The notes: generated by a model not told the origin, from the letters alone. 64,000 nt of DNA from Castanea sativa (GCF_040712315.1 NC_134017.1:50589636-50653635), one strand, 5' to 3'; positions 34,220 to 46,779 are shown, counted from the first letter of the stretch. A program made the numbers and translations.

Positions 34220-35355
34220 GATGTGGTAGTTAAAAATAGTAAAAATATGAAATTATAATCGTTGAAGTTGTAAAGATTAATTTCCAAGAGGAAAGATTTT
34301 GTAAGAGAAGAGTATGAAGATGTGTATAAGTATTTGGGGTTAGGATTAGTAAGATAAACGTATTTTTTGAATATGGAGAGTGAGATAATGAGTATAAGAA
34401 AGTAATGGTGTTGTAGTGTGTTTAGCAAAACTGCTGGGATTTATAGCTAGGATGGACAGGAGCTTATAAAGAGCTCATAAGTGGGGAGTAAGGGAGTATT
34501 TGAGAGCTAGGGGTGTGTTATTAGAGAGAGTATAGGTAGCTTAGAGAGAGTATATGTAGTAAGTAGTGAGTTATTTGGTAGTATGGGCAGTGAGAGAGAA
34601 AGTGTTTAGCAGGGCTACTAGGTATTTTTGTTGGGATTTTCTGCTGGCGGGTGTATGAAGGCTTATGAAAGGCATTTATGAGCTAAGAGCTGAAGAGTTT
34701 AGTTCCTGATTTTGAAACTAAAAACTAAAAACTTCTTTAAGAGCTTGAGAAGATAATTAGAGGGAGAGAAAATAGAGAGGTTTATGAACGAGTTGCTCTT
34801 CTCCATTTGTGTCCCCCCCTTAAGGTGTTGATGAGGGGTCCTATTTAGCTGAGTCTAAGGGAGGTATTTTAGCAAAGAATCTCAGTCAAGATTTGTCCCA
34901 ACTAGCTATGAATTTTCAAAAAATCCATCTTAAGATTTGGGCAAAAAATGGTATGTATAGCTTTAAGGTGTTCTTACTGTTTTGGGTAAGAGCTACTGGG
35001 GAAAGAGCAGTAGAAAATGAAGGTATTTTGGCAAGAAAAAGATAGTTACTTTAGTTGGTTTTGGTTTTAGCCAAATGTGGAAAAAATCAGTAATGCTCAG
35101 GCTACTGGGTTAGCTGTTACATCTGTTCTGAAAAAGTTGTCCCAGTTGTCAAGTAAAACTGTCCCAGCTGTCATAAGTTAACTGTTGCTTTGGGCAGAAG
35201 CAAATGAGGTCAGCTGGGTGATTTCAGACTGCTAGAAAGGACATTTAGCATTTACTTTATGGATTTAGTTGAAAATGGTAAGATCTCTTTCAAGGGTATC
35301 TTGCTATTTTGGGTATTGCAGCTAGCAGTTGGAATTTTAACATTAAATGGCTAAT
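34220..35355. other. Repeat-like non-coding DNA between two retroelement insertions
   Basis: GAGAG-rich and purine-rich non-coding sequence. Without the 5.4-kb insertion it would be continuous with the repeat region left of 28820. No coding domain is recognised. Confidence 0.45.
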
Positions 35356-35360
35356 GATAT

Positions 35361-36723
35361 TGTAAGAAAAAACTGGTTTTGTATCTCATACAAAACACAT
35401 AGCGGAAACAACAAATAAGGATCTATTTCATTCATAATTGATAACGTCCACTATGTAAATTTCAGAATTTAAGACCAAGATAGCGTACCTTGATGTGGAG
35501 AAATTCAAAAAAAAAAAATTAGAAGCACTTGGAAACACTTTTAATCTTCACTCCAATTCCACTTTACGCCCAAGATGTGTGATCTCTCAATCAGTTTTCA
35601 AGGGAGAATGAAAGTGTGTCTCACACTCTCTCACACACCGTTTCTTATTTCACTAATAAAAATTCTGTATGTTTCTCCCTTTATAATTAATTGATTATCT
35701 AATTGGGCTGACCTATTGGGCCTTTCCAATTGGGCTTTAGTGTGTGGCTTGGAGTGGAACCAAAATGAACCAATAAGACACTAGCTCCAATAGGCCTTAG
35801 GCTTTTCCGTCAACTCTTGACAAGTCCAAAGTTACCATTAACTATATTTAATATCACTATATAAATATAGTTGCACTCTAGGCCTTATCTATAAATTATA
35901 TTCCAAGACTTTATTGTACATGCAACCCCTTCATTAAAATATTCGTAGTAATACAAAGTCATGAATATAGACTGCCACTTTGAAGATTACTACATCTTAA
36001 TCTTTGAGTACCCGGTTTAATCTTTTATGTTATTCATCATATATTTATGAAATCCAATTTCATAAATATATACTTTAGTAACTTCTTACTAAAGTGGTTG
36101 GGTCCAACTCTCTGAATAATTAAACCCATTAAACTTATCTCAATGGAATATTTTATATCTCCATTAAGAGATTATGAATTCCATCTTGAAAATATATGTT
36201 CCATCAACACTAAATGCGGCTGCCCAACATACTGAGGTTTTGATCGTGACAAATAGATCTGACTCCTGATATATCAAAGCAACCTACACATCATGATCAG
36301 GTCCATTATTCTCTCAAGATTAAGAGTTCATGCAAATAGAAGTCGTGAGATTTATTATTCATTTGACAGTCGTTAGAAGAATAATAAATCTCACAGCAGT
36401 CCAGCTCAATATGTCTTAACTCTTAAAACATATCAACATATCAACTAGAAATCTCCACTTCCATGATCAAGACAAATCATCTTAGTTGATACGTTATAGT
36501 CTTCGCAGATAAAATGCCCAATTTCATCACCGACTACGAACTATAAATTTTAAGTTTACAAAGAACATGTGATTTACATCTTCTATGACTAAATCACATA
36601 CAATGCATCTCATGGACTATTATAATGTCTCATTAGTTCATTTATAAATAGTCTCATATAATTAAACAATTTAATTGTTTATGACATGCCAATAAATTGG
36701 ATTTTAGGGCACAAACCCTAACA
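35361..36723 (-). mobile_element. Solo LTR of a copia-type element, 1363 bp
   Basis: On the minus strand it runs TGTTAGGGTTTGTGCCC ... TTTTTTCTTACA. The plus strand shows the 5-bp duplication GATAT at 35356-35360 and 36724-36728. No internal domain is attached on either side, so it is a solo LTR left by recombination. Its terminal 130 bp resembles 2228-2345. Confidence 0.85.
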
Positions 36724-36728
36724 GATAT

Positions 36729-38002
36729 TACTTCTAGCCAAGTGTCAAGTGCTAAAAACACTGTTGGGGTTCTGCTAGAAATGTTTCCTTTTTTGGGTGT
36801 TTGTGTTTTTGGTACAAGGTTCCATTACAACACATTTCTAGTAAGTAATAGAAGGATTTGTTGAAAGTTAATGAAGTTTTAGAGATTTAATCAAGGTCTC
36901 ATTGTATTGTGACACAATCTTGATGAGCAAGAAGAGTATCTAATGTTTTGTTCTAGCAGCTGGCAAGAAATATATGTTCAAATTGTGGTAGACAGTAGCT
37001 GGATATTGAGAGATATCATGAATATTTTGCATATAGTTGGAGATTAAAGATAGCCAATCAAATTAGGTCATGTGTTTGGGTTGGATTTTAACTTAAAGTA
37101 GTAATAAGATTTATGTAGAAAAATATAATGAAGTTTCCAAATTTGTATAGCAACAGCTGGGGATTGAATGAACAGTTATTTTCCCAACAGTTAGATGGCT
37201 GGGGATATTGAGTATTTGTCAATTGATGAATATTAAGTTTTAGGAAAAGTGCAATGAGGAATTTTATCATTTTAAATGTTTTATGATAAGAGATGCTTAC
37301 CATATGTTACCCGCTACACACGCACTCATCAGAGTTTAGGGAGTTGGAGAAGACACGCCAAGCAACATGCTTCTTTTATCAACTTTAAACCGCTGGAACT
37401 TTACTGAACATATCTTTGGGCCCTCCAAACCACAACTCCCAAAGTTTCCCCAAAGAGACTCATGAGCTTGGATCATAAGTCGAAGATGAGATGACGTACC
37501 TCGGGTTTTGTTGTCATTTTGTGTAAATATGGGCTCTTGTTGAAGAAGTCGCTTGCCATGAGTGTAAGAGAGGTAATATAGGCCGTAAGTTTTGATTCAT
37601 TGCTTAAGCCCAATTCATATGTTGATGTTGATGAAGTCATGAGTTATGATCCCAATTGATGAAAAGGAAATGTGGACCATGAATTCGCCTTTTGAAGTGA
37701 GGATCTTGTGGGCCATGCGGGCCCAGTCCATGAGATATAAGCTTATTTTGGGCTTTATAGATATTTACCAAAAAAATCAATAATATTTTGATGTGGCATA
37801 GGTTACCGATGAAGTAGTGCCACGTGGGACGAAAAAAGAATCCTCAATAGAGACTAACAACTTGACAATTAACTGAACGATCAATCACACTAATTTTTTG
37901 AAATTTAAAGGACTAATAAAGTTCACTTGAAACTTGAGAAACTAAAAGCGCTTACTTAATAAACTTTAGAGTCCAAAAGTGTTGTATTTTGGCCTTTTAT
38001 TT
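36729..38002. other. Intergenic, nothing recognised
   Basis: No gene or bounded element was identified. Confidence 0.45.
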
Positions 38003-38017
38003 TTGTCCCACAATTTT

Positions 38018-38171
38018 CTTTTGATACAAGATAGAATTTCTACTCTAGCCTAATCTAAGTGTATATATGTGTGAAGCTCCCTACTGGAGACTTGAACCTC
38101 GGCCCTTGCCCCCTACATTCCATAAGCACCTATACTTGTAAAATGACCATCACACCAAGGGTGTGTGGTGG
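38018..38171 (-). mobile_element. SINE copy 3 with 15-bp target duplication
   Basis: Flanked by TTGTCCCACAATTTT (38003-38017) and TTGTCCCACGATTTT (38172-38186), one mismatch. The minus strand shows an A-box-like TGTGATGGTCA region, a B-box-like GGTTCAAGTCTCC and a short A-rich end TATCAAAAG. The clean duplication defines the element as 154 bp, which sets the family limits. Confidence 0.75.
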
Positions 38172-38213
38172 TTGTCCCACGATTTTAAATTTTCTAATTT
38201 TGTCATTGAAAAT

Positions 38214-38586
38214 GGAGAAAATGGGTTTTTATCTATTTTGCCCAAAACAAGTAGCAAAATGCCCCTGTTCTAAAACTATTTAGCAAAATGCCCCTGTTTT
38301 GAAACTCGATTTTTAGAAAATCTAATTTCAATGAAAAACTTGATTTGGCAAAAATCGAGTTTCAATGAAAAACTCGATCGGTAAAAATCGAGTTACTTGA
38401 AAAAAAACTATACGGAACTCGAGTTCCATTTTTTTTTTTTTTAAAGTTTGATTGCCTATAACTCGATTTTCTAAAAATCGATTTTTTCATTGAAAGTATA
38501 AAACAATGGAATTTTCCTAAATAGTTTCAGAATAGGGGCATTTTGCTACATGTTTTGCGCGAAAAGAGTATATCCCCATTTTGGTC
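38214..38586. mobile_element. Foldback MULE-like element, 373 bp
   Basis: Long inverted arms contain GTAGCAAAATGCCCCTGTTC on the left and AATAGGGGCATTTTGCTAC on the right, flanked by the direct repeat CATTGAAAAT (38204-38213 and 38587-38596). A 9-10 bp duplication suits Mutator-like elements. The interior repeats ACTCGATTTTT-type palindromes. Confidence 0.65.
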
Positions 38587-38866
38587 CATTGAAAATTATA
38601 GAAATCTCTTTATTGATCCTTCCACCTAGTTTTATTATTAATATTTTCTTTGGTACAAAACAGTGAAATACATATTTTAGGGATGGAAATTGAACCTAAA
38701 CTATATTTTCAAGGATAAAAAGAACGTAGTGTAAATTCTATTTTTGTTCCTACAATGATGTCAAAGTTATATTCCACTGGCGAAAAGAATATTTTTGCTT
38801 ATGTATATAAAGAATATTCCAAAGAATAAGCCACCTTTCATTTGCAAATTGTTCTTAGACGCTTAT

Positions 38867-39559
38867 TGTGAGGTACAGGAACTCCAATAAGGTAATTGTG
38901 CTACGTTTCATACCCATGGCCGAGAAGGGCCATCGTAAGGCCGAGGAGGCCACGCACTCGGACAGTAAGGTTACGTCAGTAGCACGTCATAAGGGGAGAG
39001 TGTACTATAGAGAAAGAGCTTCGGGGAGGCGCCTAGCACTAACATGACTAAAGGGATGATGGTTGCCACCACATTTAATGCAACTCACCAAACCTCCTGG
39101 CTACATTTATGTGAAGAAAACCTATGAACAGTGCTGCCTTGGCTACCACGACTCACAAGGAGTTTGGGAAGGTGCTGATGGGATAGGCACTCAAGTAGTG
39201 GCCTGGATGATCAACAAATGGAAGGCCAAGATCATTTAGGGGTAGATATGTAATGTAAGGGACCCTTCGGGGGCAAGGGGAAATCAGAGAAGGAAACACT
39301 ATAGCAGCAAGACTGTGATAGGATCTAAGTCTAAAAGAAATATAAGCCAGGATCAATCTCCTTGGACGTTGCCGAGGAGAATTTCTTTCGTTTAGGAGCT
39401 TGTTCATCTTACTTTCCTGCTATTTTTTATTCATTGTGTGTATTCATGGATCTACTGAGCCTAGTTTTTAAGTCCACTTTCTACAAATTCACTGTGTTGG
39501 GCTCTTTGGGCCTTAATCCACCCATCCTTTGGGCTTGAGAACCAAAATGTGCCCTTACA
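38867..39559 (+). mobile_element. Solo LTR, family A, copy 2 (693 bp)
   Basis: TGTGAGGTACAGGAAC ... AATGTGCCCTTACA, flanked by CTTAT on both sides (38862-38866 and 39560-39564). It shares the CCGAGGAGG motif, the TCTACAAATTCACTGTGTTGGGCT end region and termini with copies at 17463 and 49290, though it is diverged. Confidence 0.75.
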
Positions 39560-39687
39560 CTTATCCATCATATTTTGAGATTTTTTTTTTTTTTTTTACA
39601 GAAGAATTTTGAGATTTCTTCATTGTACTGTAACAAAAATTTCATTTAAGTGTAGTGAAAATTTAAACATTTCTATAGTGCCACCTA

Positions 39688-40915
39688 AGAGCATTCACAT
39701 CCGCAAATCCTATCCTATTCTATTTTACCATCTCAAAAACCTACTTTATCAATTATACAATACCATTTTACAATACACCCAGCATCCCAACTTTTATTTT
39801 CCTATTCTACTCATTAAAATAATATATCTACACAATAAAATATATTTTTTCCTTTTTTGTTTTTTCCCAATTTTCTTCTCCATATGCGTATGTACCTTCC
39901 AGACTCCTTCATACCTTTACTTTTCACCTTCTTCCAGACTCCTCCATTCATTTATCTTTCATCTTAATTTTTCTTTCTTTCTTCGTGTTTTCCCATTCCT
40001 TTATCTTCAATCTTCATTTGTTTCGTCTAACCATACGATTTTTTTTTCTTTCTTTGTGCATCTCTCTGGTTCTCACTCACTCTCAGATCAACCCATCATT
40101 TAACGTTTCGTCTAACATTTTCTTTCTTTCATCTAACGTTTCATCTTCATTTCTTTCTTGTTTCGTCTAATGTTTCCTCCATCGTTGATCAGCCCAGATT
40201 AGCCCATCATCCATATCAACCCAGATCGGCGAGAATCATAGCATCACAACAGAGGAAAAAAAAATAAAAAAATAAAAAAGAAAAGAAAAAAGAACCAAAA
40301 CTACAAACCCACCATCCATATCAAACCCATACCCAATTTAGCCATACCCACCTTTTCCTTTAGGCGTCAATCACAATTAGAAAAAAAAAAAGAAAAAAAA
40401 AAGAAAAGAAAAGAGAGAACCCAAAAGAACCCAGAACACAAAACACGACCCAGATCGCAACCCACCAGAAAAAATGAACCACTGTGATGTGGTTTTGCCT
40501 TTGAATCAAGTTTTGCTATTTCAAAACTAGGTTGGGTTGCTATCTAGTATTTTGTCTCTAATGTGGTTTTGTTTAGGTTTGATCATTGATGTGTGATGTT
40601 GGATTTGGGAGGAGGATGGTGTTTGGGTCTAAAGAGAGGAGAGAGCAGATGAGAAAGAGAGAAGAGAAGAGAAATAATGAGAGAGGAGAGAGAAATTTCA
40701 GGGAATTAAAAAGGAGGAGAGAGAATGTATTACAAAATTATTACCGTACATACCATTCAGCTACTATACCATCATACATTTATGATGGTACTGTAGCACT
40801 ATGCCAAAAAGATTTACACTTTTCCATGTTTATACTTCCGGATGGTGAGAGTTATTGGGCCTGAATGCTAAATTTTGGTTACATTTGGCATATGGCTTGC
40901 CCAATGTGAATGTTC
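39688..40915. mobile_element. GAGCAT-terminal TIR element, copy 3
   Basis: AGAGCATTCACATCCGC on the left and CCCAATGTGAATGTTCT on the right. The long interior has T-rich and A-rich low-complexity tracts (39840-40130 and 40255-40430). No transposase is recognisable. Confidence 0.55.
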
Positions 40916-41062
40916 TATGAATATACAACAATTTCACTTGAGTATTGAAGAATGTCAAGTCTTGGAGGTGTTGTTATTGAGATAGTAAGTCATCCCTACT
41001 CCAAAATATTTACAAAGAAAAAGTTTTCAAAAATTTTGAAAGAAAATAAGAAATAAAATGTT

Positions 41063-41592
41063 GGCGGAAACATTATTTTGGTCCCTACATTTTGGTGTCA
41101 TAGTCAATTTGGTTCCTACATTTTGAGAGCGATCAATTTGATTCCTGCTATTTTCAAGTCATAATCAATTTAGTCCCTGTTGTCAGATAACTAACCAAAT
41201 TTGCTTAGGTGGCAGACAGAATGGGAGTTCAAGATCATCATGAATTAGGGATTTGGAATTTTAATTTGGGTATTTTGAATTCAATCGTGTTTGATAGTGA
41301 GTGAGACTATGAGGGTGTTGATGATAAGTGAGTCATGTGAGAGTAACGTGGGATTGATAGTAGTAGAAGTTGATGTGTAAGGGCTAATGTAGAATAACTA
41401 TTTATATTTTAATTTAATTTATGCCACATGTGTATTTTGTCTGTCATTTAAGTAGATTCCGTTAATCATCTAAGGCAGAGACTAAATTGACTATGACTTG
41501 AAAATAGCAGGGACCAAATTAACCGCTTCTAAAATGTAGAGATCCAATTGACTGTGACACTAAAATGTAAGAACCGAAATGATGTTTCCGCC
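41063..41592. mobile_element. MULE-type MITE with long inverted arms, 530 bp
   Basis: Inverted arms of about 140 bp start GGCGGAAACATTATTTTGGT and are closed on the right by AAATGATGTTTCCGCC. The 9-bp duplication TAAAATGTT flanks both sides (41054-41062 and 41593-41601). The interior has no coding capacity. Confidence 0.85.
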
Positions 41593-41973
41593 TAAAATGT
41601 TTAGTGGGAATATGAATTTAAAATTTCAATGTTTGAACTAACTTTAGGGGCAATGCCTATGTGTGATGAAAGGAATTAAATTTAAAAATTTGTCTAGTAT
41701 GGGAATTTTTTTTTTTTAACACTTTTTTATTGTATGGGAATATATTTACTCCAATTTTAAAAGAAAATGGGTCAAATTTAGAATAAGTTGATCAATTCTG
41801 AATTTTTTTTTATCAAACTAAAAATAATAAAGTGAGATTTACGGACCCTATTTTATGAAATCTGGAAACATTCCAAAAATTGAAAGTTTACGTCCATTGA
41901 CGAGTAAAATAATTTTCTCTTGGATTGCACCCACTTTACGTGCTTATTTATACCTTATAGGCCCATGGACCAC

Positions 41974-42019
41974 CACAGTATCACTGCCACTGCCACTGCC
42001 ACTGCCACTGCCACTGCCA
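41974..42019. repeat. (CACTGC)n hexanucleotide repeat
   Basis: About seven tandem units of CACTGC. Confidence 0.9.
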
Positions 42020-42546
42020 ATCTGTAACAAAAAACTGTTTTGTGAGACTTTGTAACATGTGGAAATGGGCTCTTTTTCTAGGTGAGTGTGTGCTGGACCA
42101 TATGGGCATATTTCCTCCAAAATTTATCTATGAAACATATAATTAGTAGCGGAACAGTGTGATTTGCAGAAAAATTTGACTTTTTTTTTTAATTTTATTA
42201 AATAAAAAATGAAAAATGTAGATGAGACTTATAAGTATTATTTTCAGACTATTCGTAATATAATATAATTATTTTCTAACAAAATATAGTTGATATAATA
42301 TATTAGTTTTTTTTAAAAAATTAAACTATTTATATTTGTTTAAATTTTGTACGTTTTTTAATTTTTTTTAAAGAAAACATAATGCACTTTATATTCAATA
42401 ATTATATAAAGCACTATATTTTGTAAACATTATAATGTGTGGTTGATTTTGTTTCTGCTATCTAGTACTCCTTAGTCGTTACAAAAGATTCATTCTCTAT
42501 ACATCTTGAATGGTTTAAAGAGAAAGCAAATATTAGTAGAATTTAC

Positions 42547-42828
42547 ATAGTAAGCCGTGACAGTGTCGGCTGAGTTGTCGGAGACGAGCTTTAGCTGCAT
42601 GTCGATCCTTCCAAATAGATATGATCTTTTGGATTGGAAGCCGGAGCCACAAATCTGGTCAAGATTAAGAGTGAGGAGCTTCCCATTATCGAGTATCATA
42701 GCACGATGTTCACCCCATGTTATGTTGAAATCTTCATAGAAGGTACCAGCATTAGCAACTATGATGGAACTCAAAATGAACAAGAATAAGAACATCACTG
42801 AAATTCTATGATAAGTGTATGTTGCCAT
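42547..42828 (-). pseudogene. Orphan first exon of a xyloglucan endotransglucosylase/hydrolase (XTH)
   Basis: Minus-strand exon of 94 codons starting [20 protein letters not shown]. It has an N-terminal signal peptide, probably cleaved around ANAG, followed by the start of the GH16 XTH domain ([47 protein letters not shown]). It ends at a GT donor (TAT|GTAAAT) at the place where XTH genes usually have their first intron. The catalytic DEIDFEFLG exon and the C-terminal XET_C part were not found downstream to 41000. Read through the donor, the frame adds 18 residues and stops at 42490. So it is a partial duplication, or the gene is disrupted. XTHs act in the cell wall, cutting and rejoining xyloglucan. 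This fragment cannot catalyse. Confidence 0.85.
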
Positions 42829-42910
42829 CTTGAGAGAGAGAGAGAGAGAGAAGGGAGGGTGAAGAATTACACGATTATGTAGGTAATTGTACTCTTAAGA
42901 GAGAGCTACA

Positions 42911-42920
42911 AATTATAAAG
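42911..42920 (-). promoter_or_regulatory. Possible TATA box of the XTH fragment
   Basis: CTTTATAATT on the minus strand, about 85 bp upstream of the ATG. A GA/CT tract (42833-42850) lies between them, as in many plant 5' leaders. Confidence 0.4.
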
Positions 42921-44652
42921 AGAGAGTTTCAATTTGATAGTTGGATAATATTGATAAGAGGACTTTATAGAGGTAATGGTCCAAGGATGAACTAGCTAGG
43001 AATTAGAAAGAGTTGTGGGATGCTTGAATTGTACATATATCAACTGCGTACAGAGGAATTATAGAGCTGCCAATTTGGTGACTTTAGCTAATGTATGGGG
43101 TTGGGGTATCAAGGAGAGAACATTTTAGTGACTTTTGAGGCCGCATTGGATGGTTTTGTTTCATAAGGCGAGGACCAGCTAACCTTTAGTTATGGTTTTT
43201 TTTTACTTGAATTATATACTAAGCCATGCAATGCATAGGCAAATGTGCCTGTATATGTTATAGTCTTCCCCAATTGGATGCTTCTGGATAAAGGTGTTTT
43301 GATACGTGATAATTAAACTGGTGACTTGCATCCACTTTAATCAAAATATATGGCAAGGTTTCGTGGTGGAAATGTCATACAGATGTGTGACTCTTACTCA
43401 AGTTGACCATGTTAATTCTTCATCTCAAATGTGGTAATAATCCAATGTTCTTTCATAAACAATTGAGCAATCACAATATTGAGTGTTCAACGAAGAGGGA
43501 AGTGACTATTTAAAATTTTAAACCACTTTGGTTGTGTTGGTAACTCGGAAGCATGTATATTCTAGCCCACTTTAAAAATTTGCCACATTTGAATATAAGG
43601 TTTGACAAATACTTCCCAATTACTTAGCAAAAAATTAAAAAAATTAAAAAGCAAATGTTTCCCATGTTAAAACGTAATGAATAATCAAGAGGCTACCAGA
43701 GATTTCGTCAATTTTATCCATCACTTTTTATGACCGTCATGTATGTAGCAACATACGCAACGTTGTGCAAATTTAAAAGCTATATTTAGTACAATTTTGA
43801 AAGGTATAGAATATCACTGGCTCCATTTATCTATCCGTCTGAAATGTTGATTTTAATAATACCTCATATTATATAGCAATTATAGCTACCAAGTTATAGG
43901 CTTTGTCATGGAAACTTACTGACAATGTATGTTGCAGAACAACAATGAAAAGAAAATCATCCTCTAGTAGAAGAGGAAGAACCGAAAAGGATTAGCCAAA
44001 CCAATCATGGCATGTTGCTAAAGCCAGCATGAGCTGTATCTCGTTTCGTATGAAGGGTTCTCTACAGCATAATTGCTATGTTTAGGTTGTGTTTTCTTAG
44101 AGGAGAAACTTTGATTTAAGATGTAGAACGAAGGAATTAAGATGACTTGAGAGTTAGGAAAAGAGGGTAGAAATACGAGAATACACGTGAGGGGCGGTGC
44201 TTTGCTTTGTGAGTTGCCAACTGTGTCATCCTTACATAGGTTTAGACTTTGAAACCCAGTTATTTTAGAGTTACAGACCTTTTTCACAATTATTCTATGT
44301 GTCAAATTGTGATTAATTGTCTATCATTTTCATATGAAATCACAAATTTTTCTCTACCATTCACAATCTGTCATATTAAAGTTGTGACATAAAAAATTGT
44401 GGTTCTAGATTTTATCCTTGACATGAGAGGACTAAGCTAAATTTAGGCGTATTGACTAATTTTGAAGTAATGCTTTAGACCATAGTTGGTTCCCCTAAAA
44501 AATTTCCGCATATGTATAAAATACTAATATTCTTAGAAAATGTGGATTTTTAGTGTCTGCATTTTACATAAAATATAGCGTGTATGGTGTGTTTACATTA
44601 TTAATGTGAAGTAATACTTTTCCACTGTATTTTCCATTTAGTTAATTGATCT
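42921..44652. other. Intergenic, nothing recognised
   Basis: A 95-codon minus-strand ORF at 44018-44305 has no recognisable domain and is probably chance. Confidence 0.4.
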
Positions 44653-44660
44653 GTGCTAAA

Positions 44661-45911
44661 CAGGGACAGAACCAAGATTTGAAACTAGGGGGGCCAAAGC
44701 TTAAAATATATATATATATATATATATTTTTTTTTTATTTTATTTTATGAAAATAAAAACTAACATCTATTTCATATTCAACAAAATACTACACATAAAA
44801 TAAGTGTTTCTTAAACATTTGATATTATAAAAATGTCAACAAAATATAACATACAAAAAAAAAAGTTTCATTATTTCCATATTTCATAGTTCTATACACC
44901 AACTAAAACAAAGGGACTTCTCAAAAAAAAAAAAAAAAAACTAAAACCAAAATAATCACAAACAAACAAGCACTAGTTTATATATATTACTAATATTAGC
45001 CACATCACACAAAGTGACAAAGGCAAATTTCACAAGTTCATATATATATTATTAATATTAACCACATCACACAAAGTGAGAAAAACAAAATCTATAATAA
45101 AACCAAAACATGAAAGCAGTGATCAAAGACTTTGGTCAATTGGTCTCACAAAAAAGTCTCAAGAGCATCCGCAGCAGTGGAGCTAAAAAATTAGCTATTT
45201 AGCTCCACCAAAAGTTACTTTATCTATTTTACCTATACATATCTACACACATGCTGCAGCAGTGGATCTATTTTAGCTTTCAACACAATAAAATAATATA
45301 AACATCACAATAAAATAATATATCCCACAACTCAAAAAACATTCACAACACCAACTACAATAAAATAATATTTTTTTTGTTTAGCTCTCATGAACAGTGC
45401 ACATCTATCTATAGATGTGCACTGTTCATTAGAGCTAAAAAAAAAAAGATTTAGCTCCACTGCTGGAGCATGCTTTTTGGTGTTTGAAGAGCTAAAAAAT
45501 ATCAATATACCACCACTGCTGTGAGTGTTCTTATGACTCATCAAATACTAGTCTCACAAATTCAAATTCACTCTCACAATTCTATATTCAGCACTCACGT
45601 CCTACTCCTAGTGGTCCCAGTTTACTTCTTTATAGATAAAACCAAAACAAAAAAAAGTTATAAACAATGGAAACACTCAAGTAGTGACCGGTCCACACAA
45701 TGACACAAAAAGCCTCAATTACACATTACTCAATACAAAGCCACAACCACAAACTACTCTACGGTCCACACATGACACAACACACCAGTGACCAGTCCAT
45801 AAAAACTAAAAAGCCACAATCACAAACACTGAAACACAACAGTTCATAAATAAATAAATAAAAACGTAGAGGGCAGACTGCAGAGGGCTAACCGGCTTAA
45901 GGCAAAGCAAG

Positions 45912-45950
<39 letters not shown>

Positions 45951-46361
45951 GAGAGAGGAGAGAAATTTCTTAGATTTACCAGACTCGTGTGTGAGGAGGA
46001 GCAGGCTGAGCAGCAGCAATAACACCGGATCTGATCTGAGGAAAAGAGCAGCAGCAGCAGCAGCACCCAAATCTGATTTGAAGAAAAGAACTGAAGAAAA
46101 GAACAGTAGCAGCAAACCAGCAGTGATGGAGGCGTTAGGGTAAAAATTGAGTGGAGGAAGAGTGAGATTAGGGTAAAAATTTGAAAATTGTAATCTAAGT
46201 TCAATCCATATTTATTTTTTATTTTGTAGTTTTAATTTGTCGGTTATTATTATTATTATTATTTTTTGGATGAGTTAGTCGGTTATTTTTTTAGATTGCA
46301 TTCCTATGCCAGTTTTTTTTCCTTAAATTGGGGGCTATTAGGACGAAAATAAAAAATTTGA

Positions 46362-46396
<35 letters not shown>

Positions 46397-46454
46397 CTAG
46401 CTTTTTTTTTGGAGGGGGGAATGGCCCCCCTGCCCTACTGTAGGTCTGTCCTTG
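44661..46454. mobile_element. Non-autonomous hAT element, 1794 bp, 8-bp duplication
   Basis: Termini CAGGGACAGAACC and (complement of the right end) CAAGGACAGACC are inverted. GTGCTAAA flanks both sides (44653-44660 and 46455-46462), an 8-bp duplication as hAT elements make. Subterminal GGGGGGCC occurs near both ends. No transposase is seen. A GAGCAT-type element is nested inside at 45162-45531, and a poly-A run of about 36 lies near 45911-45947. Confidence 0.85.
45162..45531. mobile_element. GAGCAT-terminal TIR element, copy 4, nested in the hAT element
   Basis: AGAGCATCCGCAGCAGTGGA on the left pairs with CCACTGCTGTGAGTGTTCTT on the right. Subterminal GAGCTAAAAAA is also inverted, and CATCTATCTATAGATG is a perfect internal palindrome near 45402. 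Confidence 0.65.
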
Positions 46455-46779
46455 GTGCTAAAGGCTGACCATTAGGATCAAATCCTTGGTTAAATAGGGA
46501 AATTAATTACTAGCTAGTGTGGCCAGAAGACTTTGGATTGGCAATTGAAAATTGAAATTACCATCCAAATCCATGCGTTGGGGGAGTTCCATTTTAAATA
46601 ATGACATCAATATTTTAGGCCCAACCAATAATAACTAAAAATCACTCAAATTTCATAGTTTTCTCTCCTCTAGGTAGGAGCCTTTTCTCTCACTGTGGGT
46701 GAGCTTTTCTTCCCACTACTAGATATAGTGGTGTCACTCTACTACTCTTTTCATACAGCAATAACACCTTCAAGTTTCA

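Noticed and set aside
39609..40103. 164-codon plus-strand ORF, Phe/Ile/Tyr-rich
   Set aside because: T-rich interior of a GAGCAT-type element. No domain or start context.
41974..42019. Hexamer array considered as a CRISPR-like repeat
   Set aside because: No spacers. It is a simple microsatellite in a eukaryotic genome.
44018..44305. 95-codon minus-strand ORF
   Set aside because: No recognisable motif, no splice or promoter context, treated as chance.
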